A stretch of 20,234 bases of DNA from an uncultured Tissierellia bacterium. Its GTDB lineage: Bacteria > Bacillota > Clostridia > Tissierellales > Peptoniphilaceae. The stretch spans positions 1 through 20,234 of the forward strand of contig CABTYV010000024.1 of the NCBI GenBank assembly GCA_902489145.1, given 5' to 3'. The notes under the pieces are model-generated. The model ran no database searches, had not been told where the DNA came from, and saw only the letters and a list, made by a program, of their open reading frames with translations. The position numbers and the translations under genes are program-made. This document shows positions 8,314 to 15,809 of this stretch, one piece after another (positions within the stretch are counted from its first letter, which is position 1; every line of letters starts with the position of its first letter).

Positions 8314-8342
8314 ATTATACCTGAAAAAGAGGGTCTAAAAAA
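8314..8342 (-). promoter_or_regulatory. Probable promoter of the ABC transporter genes
   Basis: On the minus strand a perfect -10 TATAAT (8314-8319) lies 17 bp from a T-rich -35-like TTTTTT (8337-8342). It is 57 bp upstream of the ATPase start and follows the T-rich stretch after the prepilin peptidase stop codon. The -35 match is poor, so confidence rests on the -10 box and its position. Confidence 0.5.
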
Positions 8343-8364
8343 GAGGTGTGTAAAAAAAAATATA

Positions 8365-8856
8365 CTAGAAAAGGGTGCTTGTATGAAAGAGGAAAACGAA
8401 CAGGAGGGCTGCGGTTAACAGCTGGCTGGCCAGGGGCAGGGATGGCAGGGGCCTTTCCTGGGAGAAGAGCCAGACCACCAGCGCACGCACCAGGGTAAAC
8501 ACCATCGCCAGAAGCAAAACGCCCAAGGCCAGGGGGCCCAGGTAGAGAAAAAGGCAGGTCAGCAGCTTCACATCCCCCATGCCCAGACCCGGATGATCCA
8601 GCAGGGTGGGCAAGCTCAACAGAAGAAAACAAGCGGCCGCCCAAAGGAGCTCCTGGCAAAAAAGGCTGGTGAAAGCCGCGGCGGACAGGCTGCCCGGGCG
8701 GCCTGTAAAAAGGCTCAACAGGACGGTGGAAAGGCCGTAGAGGATCAGCGCAAAGAGGATCGTGCGGTTGGGGATCCGCCGCGCTTTCTCATCGGAGCGG
8801 GCCATGAGGGCCAGCAAGGGCAAAAAAAGATAGAAGGGAAAACGGTAATAAGGCAT
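8365..8856 (-). CDS. A24-family prepilin peptidase, CpaA/TadV-like
   Basis: This is a 163-residue integral membrane aspartyl protease of the type IV prepilin peptidase family. The two catalytic aspartates are visible: D22 in SDEKARRIPN, and D95 in GLGMGDVKL, the family's GxGD motif. About five or six membrane segments are seen. It has only the peptidase part and lacks the N-terminal cysteine-rich methyltransferase domain of PilD/ComC, as in TadV/CpaA. Such enzymes remove the positively charged leader from pilin-like proteins at the membrane. No pilin, pilus ATPase or secretion gene lies in this window, so its substrates must be elsewhere. The start follows AAGGAGG. The gene lies 77 bp after rnz and may share its transcript. 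Confidence 0.87.
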   Translation of the reverse strand: MPYYRFPFYLFLPLLALMARSDEKARRIPNRTILFALILYGLSTVLLSLFTGRPGSLSAAAFTSLFCQELLWAAACFLLLSLPTLLDHPGLGMGDVKLLTCLFLYLGPLALGVLLLAMVFTLVRALVVWLFSQERPLPSLPLASQLLTAALLFVFLFHTSTLF

Positions 8857-8933
8857 AATGCCTCCTTTCCCTTCTATCCTATCGCAGCTGCCTGCTCGTT
8901 GGTGTGCCGATTTTCCTTCCGATCTGTCCCTTT

Positions 8934-9860
8934 TTATTTCTCTTTTTCTTCCGTCTCCGTCTGGTCTGGAAAGAGAAGGGCTTTGCGATCTCCATCGCGG
9001 CCGAAACGCACTGTGGGCAAGATGGCCTGGATCTCAGCCGCATAGGCCTTCTGATTGCGGAAGGAGGGGGAATAGTGGGTCAGCCAGGTCTCATGGGCCC
9101 CCGCCCGTTTGGCCAAAAGCGCCGCTTCCTGGCTGGTCATATGCTTCTTTTCTACTGCGGATGCCTGCTTGTCCGGGTCGGCGTAGATCCCCTCTGTAAT
9201 CAGCAGGTCCACGTCATAGGCGGCATCCTCCAGCATCCGGCAGGGCCTGGTGTCTGTCGCATAGACCAGAGAAATCCCCCGCCGGGCAGGCCCTCGTACC
9301 TGGTCCGGGGTGAAATGCTTGAGGCCCACGTGGACGCCCTTGCCCTCCTGCAGCTTGGACCAATACTGAACTGGGATCTCCAGCTGACGGGCTTTTTCCG
9401 GGAGAAAGGCCGGGAGCCGGTCAATGTCAAAGCGGTAGCCAAAGCAGGTGATATTATGATCCACTGGAAAGGGCGTAATCGTCATGCCTGCAAATTGAAG
9501 ATCAGGTTCCTTGACCGAATGAAAAATGACCTGGAAGGGCACGGCCACCACCACACAGATCTGTGCAATCACCTCTTCAATCGGAGCAGGGCCGATAATA
9601 TGCACGGCTTCCTTCCGCCCTTCAGAGCCCATCGTAGAGAGGAGGCCTGAAATGCCGGCCACATGATCCCCGTGGGTGTGGGTAAAGCAGATGCAGTCGA
9701 TCGCATGCATGGACCAGGCATATTTTCGGATGGCGACCTGGGTGCCCTCTCCGCAGTCCACCAGGATGGAATGTCCTTCATGGCGCAGCAAAAGAGAGGT
9801 TAAATGACGGCCCGGCAGCGGCATCATGCCGGACGTCCCTAATAAACAAACATCTAACAT
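8934..9860 (-). CDS. rnz: Ribonuclease Z (tRNA 3' endonuclease)
   Basis: RNase Z cuts the 3' trailer of tRNA precursors that lack an encoded CCA. It is a metallo-beta-lactamase-fold, Zn-dependent enzyme. The signature HTHGDH gives H61, H63, D65 and H66. Other ligands are H135 (PVDH), D203 (ATDTRP) and H262 (THYS), and HMTS has H240 as expected. The flexible tRNA-binding arm lies at about 144-175. Length, 308 residues, matches the short bacterial form (about 307 in B. subtilis). The end is a short acidic tail. Its ATG comes one nucleotide after the TGA of the HerA-like gene (TGAGATG), so translation is probably coupled and its GGGGG ribosome binding site lies inside the upstream gene. Confidence 0.95.
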   Translation of the reverse strand: MLDVCLLGTSGMMPLPGRHLTSLLLRHEGHSILVDCGEGTQVAIRKYAWSMHAIDCICFTHTHGDHVAGISGLLSTMGSEGRKEAVHIIGPAPIEEVIAQICVVVAVPFQVIFHSVKEPDLQFAGMTITPFPVDHNITCFGYRFDIDRLPAFLPEKARQLEIPVQYWSKLQEGKGVHVGLKHFTPDQVRGPARRGISLVYATDTRPCRMLEDAAYDVDLLITEGIYADPDKQASAVEKKHMTSQEAALLAKRAGAHETWLTHYSPSFRNQKAYAAEIQAILPTVRFGRDGDRKALLFPDQTETEEKEK

Positions 9861-9861
9861 C

Positions 9862-12342
9862 TCAACCCCCTATCGTTGCCCCTGGATCTTCCGGCAGAAA
9901 GGAAGGAGCCTGCCCTTCACCCGCTTCCCCTGCGATGGCCTGCTCCTGGACCCGGGCCGCCTCCTCGGGCAACCAGACCAAAAAGAAGGCCGCGACATGG
10001 ATATCGGACTGCTTGGCCGAAAGCGCCTTCTTTTCCAGGGTCCGTCCGCTCCGGTTCCATTCCTCCTGAAGCTGGGCCAGTTTTTCTTCCATTTCCCGAA
10101 CCAGCTCCTGATAGGCTTCCTCCTGATCGCTTACCAGTACCTGCGCCCGGTCAATATCGGCGTGCTGCTTTCGCTCCCGACCCGCTGTGCGGGCGGCGGT
10201 GGCCGCCTTGGAGACGGTGGACTTGCCAAAGATCTTTCGGCCCAAAAGGCCGTCCAGCAGGGTCGCTCCCACCTGAATCAGGGTGTCCTGCCGGGCCTGG
10301 CTCGCCTGGTCCTCTTCCCGGCCCAGGCGCTGTTTGGCCGTCTCAATCTTTCTTTCAGCCGCAGCAAGCTTTTTTTGATAACTGCTTTTTAAATCCGCCA
10401 GCGCCTGGTCGCGGGCGCTTCGAAAGGCGTCGTCGACCCTTCTTTGGAAATGGGCCAGATCTTCCTCCGGCTGGGATACGAGCCCCAACCGCTTGTTTTC
10501 ATACAAGGGCAGGCGATCATTGCGGTAGATATAGTTGACCAGCGCCTTTTGCCAGCCGGCTAAATCCTTCGCTCGAACCTGCTCGACCGGCTCGGCCTGG
10601 AAGACGGCGCCCTGGGGGGCAAGCTTGCTCAACTGATCCACCTGCCCCTGAAAACCCGTGGCTCGACTCCAATCCACCGGAACCGGCCCTGCTTCTATGG
10701 GCGTGGAGCGAACCATCCGCAGGCGGCGCTCCTGATTGACCGAGCGATTCGAATAGGTCACCTCCACCAGCGCGTAGAGGGTGGGCACGTAGGTGCCGGG
10801 TCCCTCCGGCCAGAAATAGGGCTCCACCCCTTCCAATAGCGGAGGGGTCGAGCTCGGAGCGCTGGTCGTTTGCGGGCTTGGCGCTTCAGACGGGCCTGGG
10901 ACCACCGGTTCTGCCGGGCTTTCCTTTTCCGCTTCCCGGTTCCCCATGAGACTGGCGAGTTGGGGGCGACTAAGCGGGCCTGCCAAATAAGACATGGCCC
11001 AGCGACTCTCCATGCGCTCGACGCGCTGGGCGTGCACATTGCGCACCAAAAAGACCCGTTTGGGCAGGGCGCTGATCTGCTGATCCAGGCTGGCTTGGTC
11101 AACATCCCACTCCGCGCCCCCCTCAGATAGACCATTGAGCAAGCGGTCCCGGTCCTGCTGGGTCTGCAAGCGTCCAATAAACCAGGTGCCAATGTTCGAA
11201 AGCGCCTTGTAGTCCAAATCCACCGGGTTTTGCGTCGCCAGCACCAGCCCCAGTCCATAGGCGCGCGCCTGCTTGAGCAGGACCAAAAGCGGGGCCTTGG
11301 TGGGGGGATTGGCCACCGGCGGCAGGTAGCCAAAAAGCTCATCCATGTAAAAAAGGGCTCGAAGGCCGCTTTGTCCCTTTTGCTGGCGCATCCAGGCGAT
11401 CAGCTTGTGGAGGAGGTGGGTGAGGAAAAAGGATCGTTCCTGTTCATTGAGATGGGCTAGGGAAAGGATGCTGTGCCGGGCCTTGCCCTCCTTGGTATAG
11501 AGCAGCCCCTCCACATCCAGGCCCTCTCCCTCCTGCCAGATGGCAAAGGAGGGCGCTGCCAGCACCGTATTGAGGGTCATGGCAAGCTTCATCCGTTCGG
11601 CTTGGGGATAGACGCGCTCCAAGGGCAGGATCCCCACCTGGGCCAGGCCGGGCTCCATGATCTGCTCCACGATCTGGCTAAGGCTCAGGGACTCGCCTTC
11701 CTGCCAAGCTCGCTCCAGGATGGCGGAGAGGAGCAGGTGCTCCCGGGAGGTGAGTGGGTCGGCTTCCAGGCCCGCCAGGCGCAAAATATCGCTGGCGGCA
11801 TCCCGAAGGGTCTCTAAAAAAAGCTCCCGGTCCGCCCGAACCGCCGGCCCCGGGGCATCCCCCATGTGGGTCAGCGAAATCGGCCGGGCTGCGGTCGATC
11901 CCGGCGTATAAAGTCTCCGGTCCACTGCTTCCTTTAGGCGGGCCATGCGGTCCGGGTCCTGGTCCCAGTCGGCCAGCCCCTGCCGCCAGGTTTGGGCCGT
12001 CTCCTCAGCCCACTGATCTAACTCCAGTCCTTTTTGATGCGCCTCCTCCGCTGACAGCCAGGGCTTAAAAGAGGCCGGCGCGAGGTCGGGAAAGTTCAAA
12101 AGGAGGTTGGCCATGTCCCCTTTGGGATCGACGATGATCGCAGGCAAGCCATCCATCGCCGCCTCCTCCAGGAGGTCAATACAGAGGCCTGTTTTTCCAG
12201 ACCCGGTCATGCCCACAGCCACCGCATGGGTGGTTAAATCAGCGGAAGGATAGAGGTAGTACCCCCCTTCCTCGCGTGCGCCATTTTCATCAACCCGCTT
12301 GCCCAGGTAAAATTGGCCAAGAAGCTCATAGCGATCTGACAT
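9862..12342 (-). CDS. HerA/FtsK-like ATPase (DUF87-type) with C-terminal coiled coil
   Basis: This 826-residue protein has an N-terminal RecA-like ATPase of the HerA/FtsK type. Walker A is GMTGSGKT (44-51), followed by IIVDPKGD (69-76) and a long insert at ~85-285. Walker B is FYMDE (331-335), and a sensor-like LATQNP is at 368-373. A Pro/Ser-rich linker covers ~470-502. The C-terminal half has likely coiled coils at ~650-690 and ~736-775, split by a glycine-rich hydrophobic patch (~688-706, LLDGLLGRKIFGK). There is no signal peptide or clear membrane span, so it is probably cytosolic. HerA/FtsK relatives move DNA or act with nucleases, but this subfamily is to my knowledge uncharacterised. 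No NurA nuclease partner is adjacent; its immediate co-translated neighbour is rnz. The start follows AAGGAGGG. Confidence 0.85.
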   Translation of the reverse strand: MSDRYELLGQFYLGKRVDENGAREEGGYYLYPSADLTTHAVAVGMTGSGKTGLCIDLLEEAAMDGLPAIIVDPKGDMANLLLNFPDLAPASFKPWLSAEEAHQKGLELDQWAEETAQTWRQGLADWDQDPDRMARLKEAVDRRLYTPGSTAARPISLTHMGDAPGPAVRADRELFLETLRDAASDILRLAGLEADPLTSREHLLLSAILERAWQEGESLSLSQIVEQIMEPGLAQVGILPLERVYPQAERMKLAMTLNTVLAAPSFAIWQEGEGLDVEGLLYTKEGKARHSILSLAHLNEQERSFFLTHLLHKLIAWMRQQKGQSGLRALFYMDELFGYLPPVANPPTKAPLLVLLKQARAYGLGLVLATQNPVDLDYKALSNIGTWFIGRLQTQQDRDRLLNGLSEGGAEWDVDQASLDQQISALPKRVFLVRNVHAQRVERMESRWAMSYLAGPLSRPQLASLMGNREAEKESPAEPVVPGPSEAPSPQTTSAPSSTPPLLEGVEPYFWPEGPGTYVPTLYALVEVTYSNRSVNQERRLRMVRSTPIEAGPVPVDWSRATGFQGQVDQLSKLAPQGAVFQAEPVEQVRAKDLAGWQKALVNYIYRNDRLPLYENKRLGLVSQPEEDLAHFQRRVDDAFRSARDQALADLKSSYQKKLAAAERKIETAKQRLGREEDQASQARQDTLIQVGATLLDGLLGRKIFGKSTVSKAATAARTAGRERKQHADIDRAQVLVSDQEEAYQELVREMEEKLAQLQEEWNRSGRTLEKKALSAKQSDIHVAAFFLVWLPEEAARVQEQAIAGEAGEGQAPSFLPEDPGATIGG

Positions 12343-12414
12343 GCTTCCCTCCTTTCACTCCATCAAGGGGTGCGCTTGCGATACAGCCCTCCTGCCCACA
12401 AACGTGCGCCCTTT

Positions 12415-13020
12415 TTATAGCAACCGTCCTGCTCTATAGATGCCCTTTTCGCTCACCACGCCTTCAAAAAATATGAAATCTTTTGGCCCCACCGGCACTT
12501 GCTCGAGCAAAAAGCACTCCGGACACAGCAAAAGGGCCGGACCCTCATATTCGGATAGAAAACGGTCGTAATAACCGCCCCCCTTCCCGATCCGTTCTCC
12601 CTGCCGGCTGACGCCCAGGCAGGGGGCCAGCACCAGATCTAGCTCGCCAGGCTGGCAGGCCTCCTGATCCGCACCTGGTTCTAAAATCCCGTAGGTCCCA
12701 ACCACCCGCTCCGACAGGGCCTGCATCCGAACGGCCGACATCTGACCGACCTGGGACGGGTCTACCCGAGGAAGGTAGAGGATCTTGCTTGCAACGATGT
12801 CGTCCAGCAGGGGACGAATGTCCGCCTCCCGCGGCAGGGGGGAAAAGGCCAGAATGTGCCGAGCCTTTTGGTAGAGCGGATGCGCCATCACCCACTGACT
12901 GATGGCGGCCCCCGCCTCCGTGAAATAGGCCGGAGGCAAGGATCTTGCGCAGGCTCTTAGCCTGCTTCGGCAGGTCTTTTTCGCTCGGTTGAGCGCCTGC
13001 AGATCTAGCCTCGCACTCAA
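12415..13020 (-). CDS. 5-formyltetrahydrofolate cyclo-ligase
   Basis: This enzyme uses ATP to convert 5-formyl-THF to 5,10-methenyl-THF and so returns stored folate to one-carbon metabolism. The family's ATP/Mg motif is clear in ERIGKGGGYYDRFL, preceded by DLVLAPCLGVSRQG. The N-terminal half has the expected KKTCRSRLR helix and ILAFSPLPREADIRPLL. I prefer TTG at 13020: it overlaps the upstream TGA as TTGA, the usual 4-nt coupled junction, and gives 201 residues, close to the family length. A longer GTG start at 13065 would add 15 residues and overlap the upstream gene by 49 nt without a good ribosome binding site. Coupling to an EIIC-like membrane gene is unexpected. Confidence 0.9.
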   Translation of the reverse strand: MSARLDLQALNRAKKTCRSRLRACARSLPPAYFTEAGAAISQWVMAHPLYQKARHILAFSPLPREADIRPLLDDIVASKILYLPRVDPSQVGQMSAVRMQALSERVVGTYGILEPGADQEACQPGELDLVLAPCLGVSRQGERIGKGGGYYDRFLSEYEGPALLLCPECFLLEQVPVGPKDFIFFEGVVSEKGIYRAGRLL

Positions 13021-14048
13021 TCCTGGGCCCTCAAGGTCATATCGCCAGGCTTGATCCAGCCCCACCGACGCATCAGGTGGGCTACCAGACCGGCAATCAG
13101 CCCCGGCAGTAGAAAATGCATCAGACCCATCTGAATCAACGTGGCGCTGCTATGGCCCATCACATCAAGCTGGGCAAATTGGCCGACCAGGCCGCAGGTG
13201 CCCATGCCCGCGCCGGTTGCGTTGGAGGTCATGCCCAGCAGGGCCGAAGAGATGGGGCCCAGCACGGCCGACGCAACGATGGCCGGTAGCCAGATCAGAG
13301 GCTTGCGAATAATATTTGGAATCTGGAGCATGGAGGTCCCGATGCCCTGGGCCAAAAAGCCGCCGGGTCCATTGTCCTTATAGGAGGCGACTGCGAAGCC
13401 GATCATATTGGCGCAGCAGCCGACGGTCGCTGCCCCAGCGGCCAGGCCGGACAAATTGAGGGATACGGCCAGAGCGGCCGAAGAGATGGGCAGGGTCAAA
13501 ATCACACCCATCAGTACGGAAACGATAATCCCCATGGGAATGGGCTGCAGCTCGGTCGCCCGGTTGATGATCTGGCCTAAGCCTGTCATCAGCTGGGCCA
13601 TGAGGGGAGACACAAACTTGCCAAGCAAGCCGCCCACGACGATGGTCACCAGGGGAACCAGGACAATGTCCACCGGCGTCCGACCGGCAATCCGCCTTCC
13701 GACCTCAACTGCACCGAGACTGGCCACAAATGCGCCCACCGGCTCGCCCACGCTTAAAAGCACCTGGCCGTTGGCGCCCAGGGAGATCGCTCCCCCGCCC
13801 ATGGCCCCCACCGATACCGCCGATAAGACTACCAGGGCCGGCGCCTTCAGGACATAGGCCACGCCCACGCCAATCGCCGGGGCCATCATCTTCATGGAAA
13901 AGCCCCCAAAGCTCACTAAAAGCGGCTGATGAAAGACGACCCCCAGGGTCTTCATAATGGTCCCAATCAGCAGGGAGGCAAAAAGCCCCCAGGCCATGCC
14001 GTTGAGCACCCGGATAATATAATCCCGAATCACATGGTTCTTCTTCAT
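13017..14048 (-). CDS. PTS EIIC-type membrane protein (PF13303-like), orphan
   Basis: This 343-residue protein has about ten hydrophobic helices rich in Gly and Ala. The N-terminus (RVLNGMAWGLFASLLIGTI) and internal segments (GAMGGGAISLGANGQ, NMIGFAVASYKDNGPGGFLA) look like the PTS_EIIC_2 family, a group of sugar-PTS-like permeases often found without partner subunits. No EIIA, EIIB or sugar enzyme gene is near, so phosphotransfer-coupled uptake is not demonstrated and the substrate is unknown. The start ATG follows GAGGGAAGGAAA. The 3' end overlaps the cyclo-ligase gene by 4 nt. It is divergent from the CWB2 gene across 216 bp. Confidence 0.82.
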   Translation of the reverse strand: MKKNHVIRDYIIRVLNGMAWGLFASLLIGTIMKTLGVVFHQPLLVSFGGFSMKMMAPAIGVGVAYVLKAPALVVLSAVSVGAMGGGAISLGANGQVLLSVGEPVGAFVASLGAVEVGRRIAGRTPVDIVLVPLVTIVVGGLLGKFVSPLMAQLMTGLGQIINRATELQPIPMGIIVSVLMGVILTLPISSAALAVSLNLSGLAAGAATVGCCANMIGFAVASYKDNGPGGFLAQGIGTSMLQIPNIIRKPLIWLPAIVASAVLGPISSALLGMTSNATGAGMGTCGLVGQFAQLDVMGHSSATLIQMGLMHFLLPGLIAGLVAHLMRRWGWIKPGDMTLRAQD

Positions 14049-14096
14049 TTTCCTTCCCTCTTTCTACTTTTTTATAACGCGAAGCGCCCTGCGTGC

Positions 14097-14140
14097 CGGA
14101 CGCTTTTCCTTATTAGGGTAGCACAAAAGCGCGCCGTCCG
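14097..14140. promoter_or_regulatory. Interrupted palindrome between divergent EIIC and CWB2 genes
   Basis: CGGAC-GCTTTT (14097-14107) pairs with AAAAGC (14125-14130) and, after a 5-nt bulge GCGCC, with GTCCG (14136-14140). It sits 49-92 bp upstream of the EIIC start and about 125 bp upstream of the CWB2 gene. Promoter matches in this 216-bp spacer are weak: a minus-strand TTATAA near 14073 and a plus-strand TTAAAC/TATAAG pair at 14216-14243. It could be an operator or a leader hairpin. Confidence 0.35.
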
Positions 14141-14264
14141 ATCAAAATTTTCTCCGTTTTCCCGCTTCCAATGCGTTCTACTTATGGTAGGATAGGAGGG
14201 AAGAAATTCCGATGATTAAACTATATGTAGTGGAATGTATAAGATGCTATCCGAGGAGGTATCC

Positions 14265-15713
14265 ATGAAATCCAAACGCCGAAGGATCGTCCTTTTGGCC
14301 CTGAGCTTGCTCCTGTGTCTGACGCCCCTGAGTAGCGTGCTCGCAGCAGATCTCCCCTTCCGGGCTGAGGCGCCCCGCTATTTTCTGGAAGAGGACCAGG
14401 TGATCACGATTCCCTTTACAAACCAAAGCGCTGCCCCTATCCTCCTGCGCGACCTGGATACCCGCTTGGAAAGCCAGGCAAAAAGTCCTTATAAGATCAC
14501 TCAGGTTCGACTCCAAAATGTGGAAGCGAATCCTTCCGATCTGACCCTGGTGGGCGGGGAAAAAGCGGTGCCGGCCGGGGGGCAATTTTATGCCCACTTG
14601 ACCTTCTCCACCAATCAGCCCCTCCGCCAGAAGACGCTGCGCCCCCTGCCCCCAGCCCCTGCCTCGATCCAGGCGCAGAAGTCCTTCGCTCGGCTGCTGG
14701 GTACCTCCTCCTTTCAGGTGGGCAGGGACCTGGCCTTTACCCTCTATCTCGGTCAGCCAAAAACGAAGGCGGGGCAAGCCTACGAAGGTCCCCACTATGA
14801 GCAACCCAAGCGGCTGGGCGGCAGCTCCCGCTATGAGACAGCCGTTACGGTTTCAAGAAACACCTTTTCCAAGGCCTCTGGCCTGGTGATCGCCCGGGGG
14901 GATGACTTCGCGGATGCGCTGACCGCCAGCCCCCTGGCCGCCGCTTTAGGCGGGCCGATTCTTCTGACCCAAACCAAACGCCTGCCTGCGGCTGTGGGCC
15001 AGGAAATCAAACGCCTGGGTGCGAAAATAATTGTCATCGTGGGGGGGCCGAATGCGGTTTCTCAATCGGTAGAAAAGACTCTGAGCGCCTATGGCAAGGT
15101 GGAACGCATCCAGGGGGCCAACCGCTTTGAAACCTGCGCGGCCATCGCCCGCGCCCTGAAAAAAGCAGGCAAAAATTTCCATCAGGCCTTCTTTGCCACC
15201 TCGACCAATTTTGTAGACGCCCTGGCCATTTCTCCTTTGGCCGGCCTTCACGGACTCCCCATCCTCCTTGTTGATAAAAAGCAGGTCCCGGCCCCCATTG
15301 CCCAGGTAGTCAAGGAGCTTTCGATCCGCCAGTCGGTCCTGGTCGGAGGCGTTCATGTGATTCCCCAAAAGCTCGCCGCCCGCCTGCCCGGCAGCAAGCA
15401 ACGCTTCGCCGGAGCGACCCGCTATGAAACTGCGACCCTGATCGCTCAAAACTTTCCCAAGCTTCGCCGGGCTTATCTGGCGACGGGTGCCAACTATCCT
15501 GATGCCCTGGCGGCTGGGCCGGTTTGTGCCAGGCTGGCCGCCCCCATCCTTTTGGTGGAAAGAGACGCCCTGCCCGCCGTGGTTCGGTCATTTTTGATGG
15601 CCCGGTCCGACCTTTCCGACTACTATCTGGTCGGCGGACCCACCGTCCTCTCCGAGTCCCTGGCCACTGAGCTGCGCCTGCAAAAATGGGTGCAGAAAAA
15701 TCTGGGTCATTGA
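14265..15713 (+). CDS. Secreted cell-wall protein with three CWB2 repeats
   Basis: The protein has 482 residues from ATG at 14265, which follows GAGGAGG at 5-nt spacing; an upstream in-frame ATG at 14235 lacks this and would put extra residues before the signal peptide. Residues 1-~28 are a classic signal peptide (basic MKSKRRR, hydrophobic core, cleavage near SSVLA-A). Residues ~30-165 form an unrecognised domain rich in beta-type sequence. Three CWB2 (PF04122) repeats follow at ~183-274, 280-373 and 379-470. Each has an R(Y/F)ET motif, a (F/Y)xDALA-type motif and a VGG turn. In Clostridioides difficile three CWB2 repeats anchor proteins non-covalently to a wall polymer. The N-terminal domain is therefore probably displayed on the cell surface. 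The gene stands alone between the divergent EIIC gene and nrdA. Confidence 0.92.
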   Translation: MKSKRRRIVLLALSLLLCLTPLSSVLAADLPFRAEAPRYFLEEDQVITIPFTNQSAAPILLRDLDTRLESQAKSPYKITQVRLQNVEANPSDLTLVGGEKAVPAGGQFYAHLTFSTNQPLRQKTLRPLPPAPASIQAQKSFARLLGTSSFQVGRDLAFTLYLGQPKTKAGQAYEGPHYEQPKRLGGSSRYETAVTVSRNTFSKASGLVIARGDDFADALTASPLAAALGGPILLTQTKRLPAAVGQEIKRLGAKIIVIVGGPNAVSQSVEKTLSAYGKVERIQGANRFETCAAIARALKKAGKNFHQAFFATSTNFVDALAISPLAGLHGLPILLVDKKQVPAPIAQVVKELSIRQSVLVGGVHVIPQKLAARLPGSKQRFAGATRYETATLIAQNFPKLRRAYLATGANYPDALAAGPVCARLAAPILLVERDALPAVVRSFLMARSDLSDYYLVGGPTVLSESLATELRLQKWVQKNLGH

Positions 15714-15809
15714 TCCCTGGTCTATTCTTTGATTCCAGTTCATTTTTTGTCGATTACTGTTACTCTCGACCGCCTGATGGATCAGCGGTCTATGCACGAA
15801 GGAGCAAGC

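Noticed and set aside
14235..14264. Upstream ATG as the start of the CWB2 protein
   Set aside because: It would add ten residues before a standard signal peptide, and the strong GAGGAGG site fits the ATG at 14265.
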